64,000 nt of DNA from Desulfitobacterium dichloroeliminans LMG P-21439. GTDB lineage: Bacteria > Bacillota > Desulfitobacteriia > Desulfitobacteriales > Desulfitobacteriaceae. Of the stretch, positions 26,174 through 35,262 are shown in pieces. The first letter of the stretch is position 1. Each line of letters begins with the position of its first letter. A program made the translations under genes and the position numbers. The stretch lies in contig NC_019903.1 of assembly GCF_000243135.2 (NCBI RefSeq), positions 1,836,001 through 1,900,000 on the forward strand, given 5' to 3'. Below the pieces are notes generated by a model, which was given only the letters and a program-made list of their open reading frames with translations, was not told the DNA's origin and did no database searches.

Positions 26174-26525
26174 TTTCTGTAGTCTGGTAAGTCTTGACGT
26201 TCCAATAATATTACCACATAACGAAAAGGTTTACAATTATTCCAGCATGCAAGTGTTGCTGCAGTTCTGTTAAAGAAATTCTTGATAGTTTTACTGTAAC
26301 ACTCGATTTATCGTTCTTAAGGAAAAGCGTTCCATTCACAGGGATTTAAAAAGTTATGTGCTTTTAGTGAATTTCGCAACAAAATATTTAAGTGGTTTTC
26401 AAATGGATGATCCGAAAAAGTCCCTGCGAAGAAGTAGGAGGAATTATTGATGTTTAAGAATAACATAGGATTATCTGCCTCGGAGAATGATGAGAGGCTA
26501 ATATTTAAAAAGGAGAATATTATTC

Positions 26526-27353
26526 ATGAAAATTTTTGACACTCGTTTAAGGCCACCGTATAAGTCCATTAAGGAACAAGCGTTCTTCAACCCTGAGCAT
26601 TGTGAACCTTTTGCAGCAACGTATCATATGACTATGCCACCATCTGCTAAAGAAAAATCTATGGAACTTTTGCTTCAAGAAATGGAGAAGGCTGGAGTTG
26701 AAAGGGGTTTGACGCCGTTTAACAATCGAGGCGCTGGTATGAAAAACACTGATTTTAGCGACTTAAATAGAGATTATCCTGGAAAATTCGTAGGGCTTGC
26801 GTATATAGATCCCCTGTCTGGTGTAGAAAAAGCATTAAATGATATCGATGAGTGTGTTTTGAAGGGAGATTTTACTGGCATAAATCTAGAACCAGGTCTA
26901 GATAGAATACCATGGAGAGTCGATAACGATTTCTTTTTCCCTATCTATGAAAAATGCGAATCAGAAAATATACCCGTCTATATGACTTGGGGTGGCTTGC
27001 TTTCAGAGCCATGGGTTTACGATCCAAACTTTATAAATAACGTGGCAAAAAATTTTCCGAAAATGAAAATGATGTTGGCACATGCTGGTTTCCCTCGTAA
27101 TGGCGAAACATGTGTCGTTGCCATGAACCATCCCAATGTGTATCTCAATGTTGATTTGTATGTAATTAATTGTTTTGGTGCTAAAGACTTTATTGAAGCA
27201 GCGAATTGCCGGTTGAAAAACCAAATTTGCTTCGGTTCTGCTTATCCATATGCGGATATCAATAAAATGGTGGATTATTATTTACAATGCGGTTTCCGTG
27301 AAGAAGTGCTTGAAAATGTCATGTACAACAATGCCGGTAGCTTCATTGGATAG
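26526..27353 (+). CDS. Amidohydrolase-2 family protein (paralogue 1)
   Basis: 275 residues, a single TIM-barrel domain of the amidohydrolase-related (ACMSD-like) family, identified from the overall layout, the HAGFP strand (about residue 196) and the C-terminal NNAGSFIG. The usual metal-binding HxH after the first strand is replaced by D-T-R-L-R-P-P (residues 5-11). The usual SDYP metal Asp is replaced by GSAYP. The normal zinc site therefore looks absent. An AAGGAG ribosome binding site precedes the ATG. It is followed by a short-chain dehydrogenase stub and two related genes. The reaction is unknown. Confidence 0.8.
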   Translation: MKIFDTRLRPPYKSIKEQAFFNPEHCEPFAATYHMTMPPSAKEKSMELLLQEMEKAGVERGLTPFNNRGAGMKNTDFSDLNRDYPGKFVGLAYIDPLSGVEKALNDIDECVLKGDFTGINLEPGLDRIPWRVDNDFFFPIYEKCESENIPVYMTWGGLLSEPWVYDPNFINNVAKNFPKMKMMLAHAGFPRNGETCVVAMNHPNVYLNVDLYVINCFGAKDFIEAANCRLKNQICFGSAYPYADINKMVDYYLQCGFREEVLENVMYNNAGSFIG

Positions 27354-27463
27354 TAATAAGTAGAAACATCTGTTTTAGATAGTAAGGAGAGTATTCATTG
27401 ATACCTAGGGGAAGGAGGTTTTGCCAAAAATAATGTACAATATCCCACAAAGTTATAAAAAAT

Positions 27464-27598
27464 CAAGTTGAAGATTATGAATTGAATGAAAGTGTAGTAT
27501 TAATATCAGGTCTGGCATCTGGTATAGGAAAGGCACAAGCTCTTCTATTCATTAAAAGGGGAGCAAATATGATATCAATCGATATCGATCAAGAGTGA
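27464..27598 (+). pseudogene. Truncated short-chain dehydrogenase (SDR) stub
   Basis: The frame reads ...EDYELNESVVLISGLASGIGKAQALLFIKRGANMI in short overlapping stretches and ends at a TGA (27596-27598). The Rossmann motif SGLASGIGKA corresponds to the TGxxxGIG of SDR enzymes, and ISIDID to the end of the second strand. Nothing of the catalytic YxxxK part remains. It lies between amidohydrolase paralogues 1 and 2. Confidence 0.6.
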
Positions 27599-27797
27599 CT
27601 GGATTCATTCATTAGCTGAAGAGGCGAAGGAACTATGTGGAAAGATATGGTAATCAAAAGTCACAATAATGAACTGTTCACTTTAAAGAAATAATAACTC
27701 CGTAATTAATAAGTCTGTAAGTTTACCTAGCCAGTTACGGAGCCGATTTCATCAATGGATCAATTCTTGTGTACAAAAGAACTTGGGGGGGAACTTT

Positions 27798-28622
27798 ATG
27801 GCAAAGTATAAAATTATTGACTGGCGCTTAAGACCGCCTTTTGGTTCATTTTTGAAAAATAAAATATTTAATGATCCTAATTTTAGTGCAGCTCCTACAT
27901 ATCCTGAATCAGCAAGACAGTTCTCTATGGACTTATTGATTAATGAAATGAATGAATGTGGTGTAGAAATTGGCATGGTGCCATTCCGCAAAGGCCAAGA
28001 TCAAGGTGATATTGGCAATTTATTAGACGCTTATTCGGAACGTTTTCAATGTATGGCTCATATTGACCCTTATGCAGAGAATCCAATTAAAGATATAGAT
28101 GACCTTATTGTAGAAGGCAGGGCAAAATGCGCAATAATCGAGCCTGGACAATATTTTATAAAGAAACCTGTTCCGGCTAACGATAAAATTTTATACCCTA
28201 TTTACGAAAAATGCCAGGCTGAGAATATCGTATTAACAATAACATTTGGTGGTTTATATTGTGAAGAATTAGAATTATATAATCCGATTTTTATAGATAA
28301 GGTAGCAAAAGATTTTCCTCATTTAAAAATGGTACTTACACATGGCGGATGGCCATATACGACGGAAATTTGCCACGTGGCTTATCAGCGAGCCAATGTC
28401 TATTTATCACCTGATTGCTACTTTACAGCACTTCATCCGGGCTATCAAAGTTATGTTACGGCTGCAAACAATGTACTGCAAGATAAATTCATTTTCGGAT
28501 CGGTATATCCTGGATATAGCTTAGCTGTTTGCATAGATAACTTTGTTAATATTGGAGTTAAACCAGAGATATTACCAAAAATATTTTATCATAATGCAGC
28601 TAAACTGCTTGGACTAGAGTAG
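27798..28622 (+). CDS. Amidohydrolase-2 family protein (paralogue 2)
   Basis: About 274 residues from the ATG at 27798, with a G-rich ribosome binding site (GGGGGG) 6 bases upstream. It shares the layout of paralogues 1 and 3: IIDWRLRPPFGSF at the start (RxR at residues 10 and 12 in place of HxH), LTHGGWP mid-chain, FGSVYPG where SDYP is expected, and YHNAAKLLG at the end. The two metal-ligand His and the last Asp are missing, as in its paralogues. It is probably a cytoplasmic enzyme acting in the same pathway. Confidence 0.8.
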   Translation: MAKYKIIDWRLRPPFGSFLKNKIFNDPNFSAAPTYPESARQFSMDLLINEMNECGVEIGMVPFRKGQDQGDIGNLLDAYSERFQCMAHIDPYAENPIKDIDDLIVEGRAKCAIIEPGQYFIKKPVPANDKILYPIYEKCQAENIVLTITFGGLYCEELELYNPIFIDKVAKDFPHLKMVLTHGGWPYTTEICHVAYQRANVYLSPDCYFTALHPGYQSYVTAANNVLQDKFIFGSVYPGYSLAVCIDNFVNIGVKPEILPKIFYHNAAKLLGLE

Positions 28623-28703
28623 TCTTTAGATATAATAAGATCTCCCGGTTTTTTAATAAGCAAAAATGAAAGGATATTTTAAGAGGTATTTACTGGGAGA
28701 TTA

Positions 28704-28778
28704 GTGTTGATAACTGTGCAAGCTTCCGGTATGGGTAAAGCAGCTGTAATTATTAGCAAGAAGAATAGAAGAAATTGA
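28704..28778 (+). pseudogene. Second short-chain dehydrogenase stub
   Basis: A frame from GTG (28704) to TGA (28776-28778) reads VLITVQASGMGKAAVIISKK, again the beginning of an SDR Rossmann fold (TGASSGMGKA-like), then stops. It lies directly after paralogue 2, as the first stub lies after paralogue 1. The module amidohydrolase-SDR was therefore probably duplicated and both dehydrogenases lost. Confidence 0.5.
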
Positions 28779-28876
28779 TAATGTTAAGTGGGTGGTGTTG
28801 TTCGTCTATTAGGACTTAACAAATAACATAAGTTTCTTTATATTAGTACCAAAGGTAATAGATAGGAGTGATAAAA

Positions 28877-30751
28877 ATGCTTCTTAAAAATAAGACTTTT
28901 ATTAATCTTGTGAAAGCAATTGCTATAACTTTATCTTTATTTCAATTATTCACTACGGGTTTTGGTGTCTTGGAAGCACCTCTACAAAGGGCTATTCACC
29001 TCGGATTGGTATTAATGCTTGTTTTTTTATGGTACCCAATGTTTAAAAACAGTGATAAGGAAAAAATATATATTTATAATATAATTCTAGCGATTATAGC
29101 CTTTTCAACGATAATATTCTTTTGGGTCAACTTAGATAGTATACTTAATCGCATGCGCTATGTGGATACTGTTACATCTATTGATATGATTTTTGGGATA
29201 ATTACTATCTTAATTGTATTGGAAGCTACTAGGAGGGTATCGGGTTGGCCCCTAGTAATAGTTGCAACTGTAGCATTAGGTTACGCAGTATTTGGGGCAT
29301 ATTTACCTGGCGCACTGGCTCATAATGGAGTGACTATGCCTAGATTGGTAGAACAAATGTTTTTGCTTACGGATGGAATCTATGGTATTCCCCTGGGTGT
29401 TGCCTCTACAATAATTTTTGCATTTATTTTGTTTGGCTCTTTCCTTGAAAAAACAGATTTGAGTAGCTTATTCATGGATTTGTCTTGTTACTGCACTAGA
29501 AATGCTAAAGGTGGACCGGCAAAGGTAGCAATTTTTGCTAGTGCCTTATTCGGAACTATATCAGGTAGTGCTCCTGCTAATGTATATACCACGGGTGTCT
29601 TCACCATACCGCTTATGAAAAGGGTAGGATACAAAGGTGAATTTGCGGGGGCAGTGGAGGCAGTTGCATCTACGGGTGGCCAAATTATGCCTCCTATTAT
29701 GGGCGCAGCTGCTTTTGTAATGGCGGATATCCTTGGTGTAAGCTATTTAACTGTAGCGAAAGCTGCGCTGATACCAGCTATACTCTTTTATGTGTCCCTA
29801 TATACAATGATTCACTTCGAGGCACTTAAAAGAAACCTTGGTACATTACCTAAGGATCAAGTTCCTGCAGTAAAAACGGTTGTTTCAAAGTTGTATTATA
29901 TTATTCCCATAGTAATTTTAATAGCTGTTTTAATGAGTGGAAGAAGTGTAATGTCTAGTGCATTTATTGCTACACTATCAATTGTAGTTGTAGCTATGTT
30001 TAAAAAAGAGACACGTTTGAATTTCACTAAGTTTTTAGGCGGCTTAGAATTAGCAGCTAAAAATGCAGTTATGGTTTCCACTTGTTGTGCTTGTGCGGGA
30101 ATAATTGTAGGGGTTATAGATTTAACAGGAGTAGGATTTAAATTTATAAATGCTGTAACAAATTTAGCGATGGGTAATCTATTCTTGCTAATGGTATACC
30201 TGGCGATAACATGTATTATTCTCGGAATGGGTGTACCCACTACACCAGCATATATAATAGTGGCGATGCTTGGCGCGCCAGCCCTAATTAAAATGCAAGT
30301 AGATCCCATTGCTGCTCACATGTTTGTATTCAATTTTGCTATTCTTTCTGTTATTACCCCACCAGTTGCTTTAGCTGCATATTCAGGTGCTGCAATTGCA
30401 AAGTCTGACCCTATGACGACAGGATGGGTTGCAGTGAGGATAGGAATTGTCGCATTTATTATACCGTTTATGTTTGTCTATCAACCTGCATTGCTTTGGC
30501 AGGGACCGATACATATTGTTCTATTATCCTTATTGACAGCTTGTATTGGAGTTGTTGGTTTAGCTGGCGGAGTAATGGGTTGGTTTGTAGTTAAAGCCAC
30601 TATTATCGAAAGGTTTATGCTGATAGTAGGCGGGTTAACATTAATTTATCCGGGGCTTACAACTGATTTAATCGGCATAGTAATTTTGGGTTTGGTAATC
30701 GTTGGTCAGTTTGCTAAAAGAAAGAAAAATGGGGTGGTGAGTATGATGTAA
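28877..30751 (+). CDS. TRAP-TAXI transporter fused permease (DctQM-like)
   Basis: About 624 residues from the ATG at 28877 (AGGAG 8 bases upstream). About 17-18 hydrophobic segments: an N-terminal small-subunit-like part (about residues 1-120) fused to a DctM-type large permease. The large part has family motifs such as GSAPANVYTTGVFTIPLMK, ATGGQIMPPIMG-type TGGQIMPPIMGAAAFVMAD and GMGVPTTPAYII. Such fused TRAP permeases work with TAXI-type binding proteins and use ion gradients to import organic acids. The binding protein is encoded at 31757. The ligand is not known. Confidence 0.9.
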   Translation: MLLKNKTFINLVKAIAITLSLFQLFTTGFGVLEAPLQRAIHLGLVLMLVFLWYPMFKNSDKEKIYIYNIILAIIAFSTIIFFWVNLDSILNRMRYVDTVTSIDMIFGIITILIVLEATRRVSGWPLVIVATVALGYAVFGAYLPGALAHNGVTMPRLVEQMFLLTDGIYGIPLGVASTIIFAFILFGSFLEKTDLSSLFMDLSCYCTRNAKGGPAKVAIFASALFGTISGSAPANVYTTGVFTIPLMKRVGYKGEFAGAVEAVASTGGQIMPPIMGAAAFVMADILGVSYLTVAKAALIPAILFYVSLYTMIHFEALKRNLGTLPKDQVPAVKTVVSKLYYIIPIVILIAVLMSGRSVMSSAFIATLSIVVVAMFKKETRLNFTKFLGGLELAAKNAVMVSTCCACAGIIVGVIDLTGVGFKFINAVTNLAMGNLFLLMVYLAITCIILGMGVPTTPAYIIVAMLGAPALIKMQVDPIAAHMFVFNFAILSVITPPVALAAYSGAAIAKSDPMTTGWVAVRIGIVAFIIPFMFVYQPALLWQGPIHIVLLSLLTACIGVVGLAGGVMGWFVVKATIIERFMLIVGGLTLIYPGLTTDLIGIVILGLVIVGQFAKRKKNGVVSMM

Positions 30752-30823
30752 CTAAAATTAGCCGTAAGTGGGGACTAAGAGCAATATTTTGGAAGAATCC
30801 AGAAAAATTTGGAGGGTAACAAA

Positions 30824-31669
30824 ATGATTATTGATTTTAGATTAAGACCACCTTTTGGAGATTTTTTGAAAGCTTTTATGTATAGGGAGATTGAGCGCTC
30901 TGCTAAAGTATCGAAAAATATGGGAATGACTCAACCCGTTTCAGCGGCAAGTAAATCAATGGAACTAATGTTTAAAGAAATGAATAATGCTGGTATTACA
31001 AAGGGTGTGATTCCTGGTAGAAAAGCTAATCCACATATGGGTATTGTTTCAAATGATGATATATTGATTCTGCTTAAAGAGTATCCTGATAAGTTCATTG
31101 GTTTTGCCGGTATTGATCCTTTGGAACGTGAAAGAGCCTATTCGGAAATCGATGATTTGGTTATAAATGGTCCTATGAAAGGTATTGTATTAGAACCTGG
31201 TGTATTGACTGTTCCTATTTATGCAAATGATCGACGTATTTACCCAATATATGAAAAATGTTCTGATAAGGATATTCCTATTATCTTGATGACAGGAGGA
31301 AATGCCGGGCCTGATGTAAGCTATACAAATCCAGTGGCAGTTGATCAGGTAGCCGCAGATTTTCCGAAGTTAAAGATAATTATTTCACATGGTGGATGGC
31401 CTTGGGTTCAGGAAATATTGCATGTAGCTTTTCGTAGACCAAATATCTACATTTCTCCTGACATGTACTTATTCAATATGCCTGGCCTTCAAGATTATGT
31501 CCAAGCAGCAAATTTTTATCTGCAGGATCGTTTTTTATTTGCGACCTCATATCCGTTTATCCCTCTTGAAGAAGGAGTGCAATACTTCAAAGAGTTACCA
31601 TTTAAACCTGAAGTTTTACCAAAGCTGCTTTACGAAAATGCTGTTAATTTACTTAAACTAAATGATTAA
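30824..31669 (+). CDS. Amidohydrolase-2 family protein (paralogue 3)
   Basis: About 281 residues from the ATG at 30824 (GGAGGG 7 bases upstream). The start MIIDFRLRPPFGDFL, the central SHGGWPW and the end YENAVNLLK match paralogues 1 and 2. RxR (residues 6 and 8) replaces HxH, and FATSYPF replaces the usual GSDYP. It sits between the TRAP permease and the binding protein, which ties the amidohydrolases to the imported substrate. A metal-free hydrolase, lyase or binding role is inferred, not shown. Confidence 0.8.
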   Translation: MIIDFRLRPPFGDFLKAFMYREIERSAKVSKNMGMTQPVSAASKSMELMFKEMNNAGITKGVIPGRKANPHMGIVSNDDILILLKEYPDKFIGFAGIDPLERERAYSEIDDLVINGPMKGIVLEPGVLTVPIYANDRRIYPIYEKCSDKDIPIILMTGGNAGPDVSYTNPVAVDQVAADFPKLKIIISHGGWPWVQEILHVAFRRPNIYISPDMYLFNMPGLQDYVQAANFYLQDRFLFATSYPFIPLEEGVQYFKELPFKPEVLPKLLYENAVNLLKLND

Positions 31670-31756
31670 TGTTAGCAACAATTGGACCTTAACAATAAAT
31701 TCAGAAATAATATTTTAGGTCGAATATATTTTAATAACATTAAGGAGGATGGTTTT

Positions 31757-32788
31757 ATGAAGACAGTAATTTATAAACGTAAAAGATGGTCAGTTGCGTT
31801 GGTTGTCTTACTCGTTTTTAGTCTATCACTTATGTCGGGATGTAGTAAACAAACTACTGATAATAATTCTATTTCTGTCGAAAGTACTCAACTAAATATG
31901 GTAGCAGGTACGTCAGGCGGTGTATGGTACATTGGCATGGGTGCCATAGGAAAACTTTATTCTGATAACTACCCAGGAACTACTGTAAACTTATTGGCTG
32001 GAGGTTCTTCTGGAAATCCTCTACGGTTAGAATCTGGTGAAACGGATTTTTCGATTACACAACATACCATGGCTGTTGCGGCTGCAAAAGGTCAAGAACC
32101 TTATAAGAAAGCTACTCAAAACGTGTCTTCAATAATTAATTTAAAGGATATAACCCGCTTAAATATAGTTGTAAGAGATGATGTGCCAATATACTCAATT
32201 GAAGATATTTTAGAAAAGAAGTATCCGTTGAAATTAGCACATGGCCCGGTTGGTACTGTAAGTGAAGTGTTTGGTCGTTGGGCGTTTGAAGAATATGGAG
32301 TTGGTTTTAAAGATATTACATCTTGGGGCGGTAAATTATTTGCAAACAACTATAACGATGTTGCATCACTATTTCAAGATGGACAGATAGATATGTTTTT
32401 CTGGACAGGACCTGGTGAAGCAGGGTTTATTCAGGAGACGGCATCAGGGACTAAACTTAGATGGTTACCTGTAAAAGAGGAAGTAATTAATACGCTCGCT
32501 GAAAAGTACGGGTTAAATAAAGGTACTATTCCCGCACAATTTTATGGTGGAGCTGTAGGTACGGAAACTCCTTGTGTAATAGATGCTACTGAATTAATAG
32601 TAAGAAAAGATTTACAAGAAGAGATTGTTTATAACTTAACAAAGGTTATCTGTGAAAACAAAGATGATATAGTGCTTGCATACTCCGCATGGAATACATT
32701 TGATCCAGAAACAGCTTGGCAAGATCTTGGGTTACCGTTACATCCAGGAGCAGAAAAATATTATAAAGAGAAAGGATGGATAAAGTAA
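31757..32788 (+). CDS. TAXI family TRAP solute-binding lipoprotein
   Basis: About 343 residues from the ATG at 31757 (AAGGAGGAT 6 bases upstream). The signal peptide ends in a lipobox (LMSGC), so it is anchored outside the membrane. The TAXI signature follows: NMVAGTSGGVWYIGMGAIGK near the start and the Gly-rich GGSSGNPLRLESGE. It should deliver an organic acid to the fused permease at 28877. It is the last gene before the IS66 insertion. Confidence 0.9.
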   Translation: MKTVIYKRKRWSVALVVLLVFSLSLMSGCSKQTTDNNSISVESTQLNMVAGTSGGVWYIGMGAIGKLYSDNYPGTTVNLLAGGSSGNPLRLESGETDFSITQHTMAVAAAKGQEPYKKATQNVSSIINLKDITRLNIVVRDDVPIYSIEDILEKKYPLKLAHGPVGTVSEVFGRWAFEEYGVGFKDITSWGGKLFANNYNDVASLFQDGQIDMFFWTGPGEAGFIQETASGTKLRWLPVKEEVINTLAEKYGLNKGTIPAQFYGGAVGTETPCVIDATELIVRKDLQEEIVYNLTKVICENKDDIVLAYSAWNTFDPETAWQDLGLPLHPGAEKYYKEKGWIK

Positions 32789-32918
32789 ACGGTATAAAGT
32801 GCCTAATTTAATCAATTTATCTAAGGTGGAACTTCCTGTATCCTACAGTATAGCGTAAGCGTCAAACAAGTCGGTGTATAGAAAAAGGGTAAAAACCAGT
32901 ATAAACTAAGTTTTTACC

Positions 32919-34481
32919 CTATTTGCAGACAGCCTGTACATCTGGACTCCACGGCAGATAATCTTCAAGAAATTCTGGGTATTGACCGAACTGCACCCCG
33001 GGTAACTCTTTAAAGATGAAGCAAAGATATTTATAGGGATTCAGGCCATTGGCCTTAGCCGTTTCAATCATGCTGTAAACGGCAGCGCTAGCAGTTGCTC
33101 CTTTCGGGCTTCCACTAAACAGCCAGTTTTTTCGTCCGATCGTAAAGGGGCGGATGCTGTTTTCGGCTAAGTTGTTCGAGATGGCGCAGTTTCCATCCAA
33201 CAGATAATTCATCAATTCCTGTTTATGGTTTATGGCGTAATTAAGAGCTTGCCCAAGTTTAGATTTAGGGAGAACCTTGTTCTTAGTGTAATCCACCCAT
33301 ACCCAAAAGGCCTCCAAAACAGGTTGTTCCTGCTTCAGACGCTCGGATTGTCGCTCTTCTCTTGAACACCCTTCAAGAGTTTTCTCTATCTCAAAGAGTT
33401 CATTACAAAATCGAACCCCATCGCTTGCCAAAGTGGCTTCCGGGCTATGGATATCCTTTGGCAGGGCCTCAACGAAATTCCTTCGAACATGAGCCCAGCA
33501 CAGGCATCGCGTGATTCCCTCCACCTTTTGGTAGCCTGAGTAGGCATCCGAGTGGAGGTATCCTTTAAATCCTTTTAGGAATTTCTGAGGATATTTACCA
33601 CTTCTACCCGGTTGGTACTCGAAGATCCGGATGGGATGCTTACAGTGTTTGCCCGTACTGTAAACCCACATGTAGGAATCCGTGGTATTCTTTCGGCCCT
33701 CTTCGTTGAGGACTTGAACGGGAGTCTCGTCAGCATGCAGGAAGTTTTCCTCCAAGAGCTTCTGATGCATCCGTTGCAAAAGCGGGGTCAGCCAATCTCG
33801 GGCTGCGACCATGATCCAATTGGCCATGGTTGCACGGCTTAATTCAACGCCCAGCGTCTTCCACTCCTTTTCCTGACGGTACAGAGGAAGCGCGTTGACA
33901 AACTTCTGATGCATTACCCAAGCTACTGTGGAGGGAGATGCCATGGAGTGCTGAATGACTGGAGAAGGTACAGGTGCTTTCTCCATATAGGGCAAGTTAT
34001 TCTTACGGCAGCTACGGCACTCGAAGGTTTCGCGGTAAATATCGATTACTCTTACTTTTGCAGGGATGAATTCAATTTCGGTTCTCACGAACTCTTCTCC
34101 CACAGAGACCAGTGTCGTCTGACACTCTTCGCAGGACCGGTCATTTTCTAAGAGAGTACAGAACCGCTTTTCATGGGGAAGGTCTTTCAAAAGTTCCTTA
34201 CGCTGACCGTCGAATTTCTTTCTCTGGTACCCCTCGATTTGCTTAAGGTCCGGTTCCACAGCCTTAGGATTAGATTCCGTTTCTGCTTCATCAAAAAGAG
34301 ACATCTGTCCCACAGAAAGGACGGATGTCTTCTCAGAGCTTCGACCAAAGAGTTTACGGGTCAGATGATGAACGGTTTCATGAAGAAGTTTGTTTTCCTT
34401 CTCTAGTTCGGTGATGCGGTTTTCAAGAGTTTTTACCGATTTTACTTCACTCATCAGCCCTAAATCCTTTGCGTTTCTCAC
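32919..34481 (-). CDS. tnpC: IS66 transposase TnpC
   Basis: 520 residues (or about 511 from the ATG at 34454). An N-terminal leucine-zipper-like coiled coil (ENRITELEKENKLLHETVHH) is followed by a Cys-rich zinc-binding segment (CEECQ ... CRSCRK) and the DDE core, with HADETPVQV for the first Asp, YLHSDAYSGY for the second and NNLAENSIRP for the Glu. It is the catalytic transposase of the element. Confidence 0.93.
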   Translation of the reverse strand: MRNAKDLGLMSEVKSVKTLENRITELEKENKLLHETVHHLTRKLFGRSSEKTSVLSVGQMSLFDEAETESNPKAVEPDLKQIEGYQRKKFDGQRKELLKDLPHEKRFCTLLENDRSCEECQTTLVSVGEEFVRTEIEFIPAKVRVIDIYRETFECRSCRKNNLPYMEKAPVPSPVIQHSMASPSTVAWVMHQKFVNALPLYRQEKEWKTLGVELSRATMANWIMVAARDWLTPLLQRMHQKLLEENFLHADETPVQVLNEEGRKNTTDSYMWVYSTGKHCKHPIRIFEYQPGRSGKYPQKFLKGFKGYLHSDAYSGYQKVEGITRCLCWAHVRRNFVEALPKDIHSPEATLASDGVRFCNELFEIEKTLEGCSREERQSERLKQEQPVLEAFWVWVDYTKNKVLPKSKLGQALNYAINHKQELMNYLLDGNCAISNNLAENSIRPFTIGRKNWLFSGSPKGATASAAVYSMIETAKANGLNPYKYLCFIFKELPGVQFGQYPEFLEDYLPWSPDVQAVCK

Positions 34482-34544
34482 TGCATTTAGTATAGCATGA
34501 AAACGCCATAAAGTCCAGTAACCATGCAGGTTTGGGCCATTTCT

Positions 34545-34907
34545 TTATACCGAAAAGCAGCCTGTGGAATCCCACTTTTTCACGGCCTTAGGCTGATCAA
34601 TAGACAGCCCTTCCATAAGCCAGCGGAATTCCTGGCGGGTAATCCCGCGAACTGCTTCAGCATTCTTGGGCCATTGGAATTTGCTCTTTTCAAGTCGCTT
34701 ATACAGAAGAACAAAGCCATCCCCTTCCCAATAGAGTGCCTTCAGTCGATCATGCCGACGGCCACAAAAGAGAAACAAACTATTTTGAAAGGGGTTGAGC
34801 TGAAAGTTTTGCTGAACTAGGGCTGCCAGTCCGTCTATGGACTTACGCATGTCGGTATACCCGCAGGCGAGGTAGATTTTCTCGGCCTTAGAGATGTCAC
34901 CGAACAT
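34545..34907 (-). CDS. tnpB: IS66 accessory protein TnpB (Orf2)
   Basis: 120 residues. Typical IS66 Orf2 signature: YLACGYTDMRKSIDGLAALV, then FLFCGRRHDRLKALYWEGDG. It is required with TnpA and TnpC for transposition, by an unknown mechanism. It overlaps tnpA by 11 bases. Confidence 0.92.
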   Translation of the reverse strand: MFGDISKAEKIYLACGYTDMRKSIDGLAALVQQNFQLNPFQNSLFLFCGRRHDRLKALYWEGDGFVLLYKRLEKSKFQWPKNAEAVRGITRQEFRWLMEGLSIDQPKAVKKWDSTGCFSV

Positions 34908-35262
34908 GTTGAAGTGCTCTAAGAGTATTCTCGATTAAGTTCAACGAGGCAGTGTTATGAATTTCTAGACTTGCGGAATCTAAGCGAACCACGATCGCTG
35001 GTGACAAGGAATCTGTCGCCGGAGAACTGACCTGGGGAAGTGAAAAGGATACGGGTACGATAGAATTGTTTTCGTTTTGAAGTGCCGGAAGAGCCTCACA
35101 GGCGGCAGTGCGGACTCGTCTCAACCAATAGAAGTAACTACTTGGATGAATATTATGTTCAGCACACCATGCGGAGACTGTTTGCCCACTGCTGCGACAT
35201 TCACTAATAAGTCGAGTCCATTTCTTCAATCGATAGTTTTGTGTGACTTTCTGAGTATCCAC
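34897..35262 (-). CDS. tnpA: IS66 accessory protein TnpA (Orf1)
   Basis: 121 residues. An N-terminal helix-turn-helix typical of IS66/IS3 Orf1 proteins (WTRLISECRSSGQTVSAWCA, then HPSSYFYWLRRVR). It probably binds the element ends. First gene of the element's operon. Confidence 0.88.
   Translation of the reverse strand: MDTQKVTQNYRLKKWTRLISECRSSGQTVSAWCAEHNIHPSSYFYWLRRVRTAACEALPALQNENNSIVPVSFSLPQVSSPATDSLSPAIVVRLDSASLEIHNTASLNLIENTLRALQHVR

Larger units (their letters stand above)
24510..26525. other. 2-kb gene-poor, decayed region
   Basis: No convincing intact gene. I see an open plus-strand frame without a start codon (24598-24819, basic, family not recognised), a terminator-like hairpin (25550-25581), an inverted repeat (25612-25653), and a stop-interrupted frame resembling a Fis-type HTH (25963-26173). 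The composition is AT-rich. It looks like the debris of former genes between a TetR regulator and the amidohydrolase island. Confidence 0.6.
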
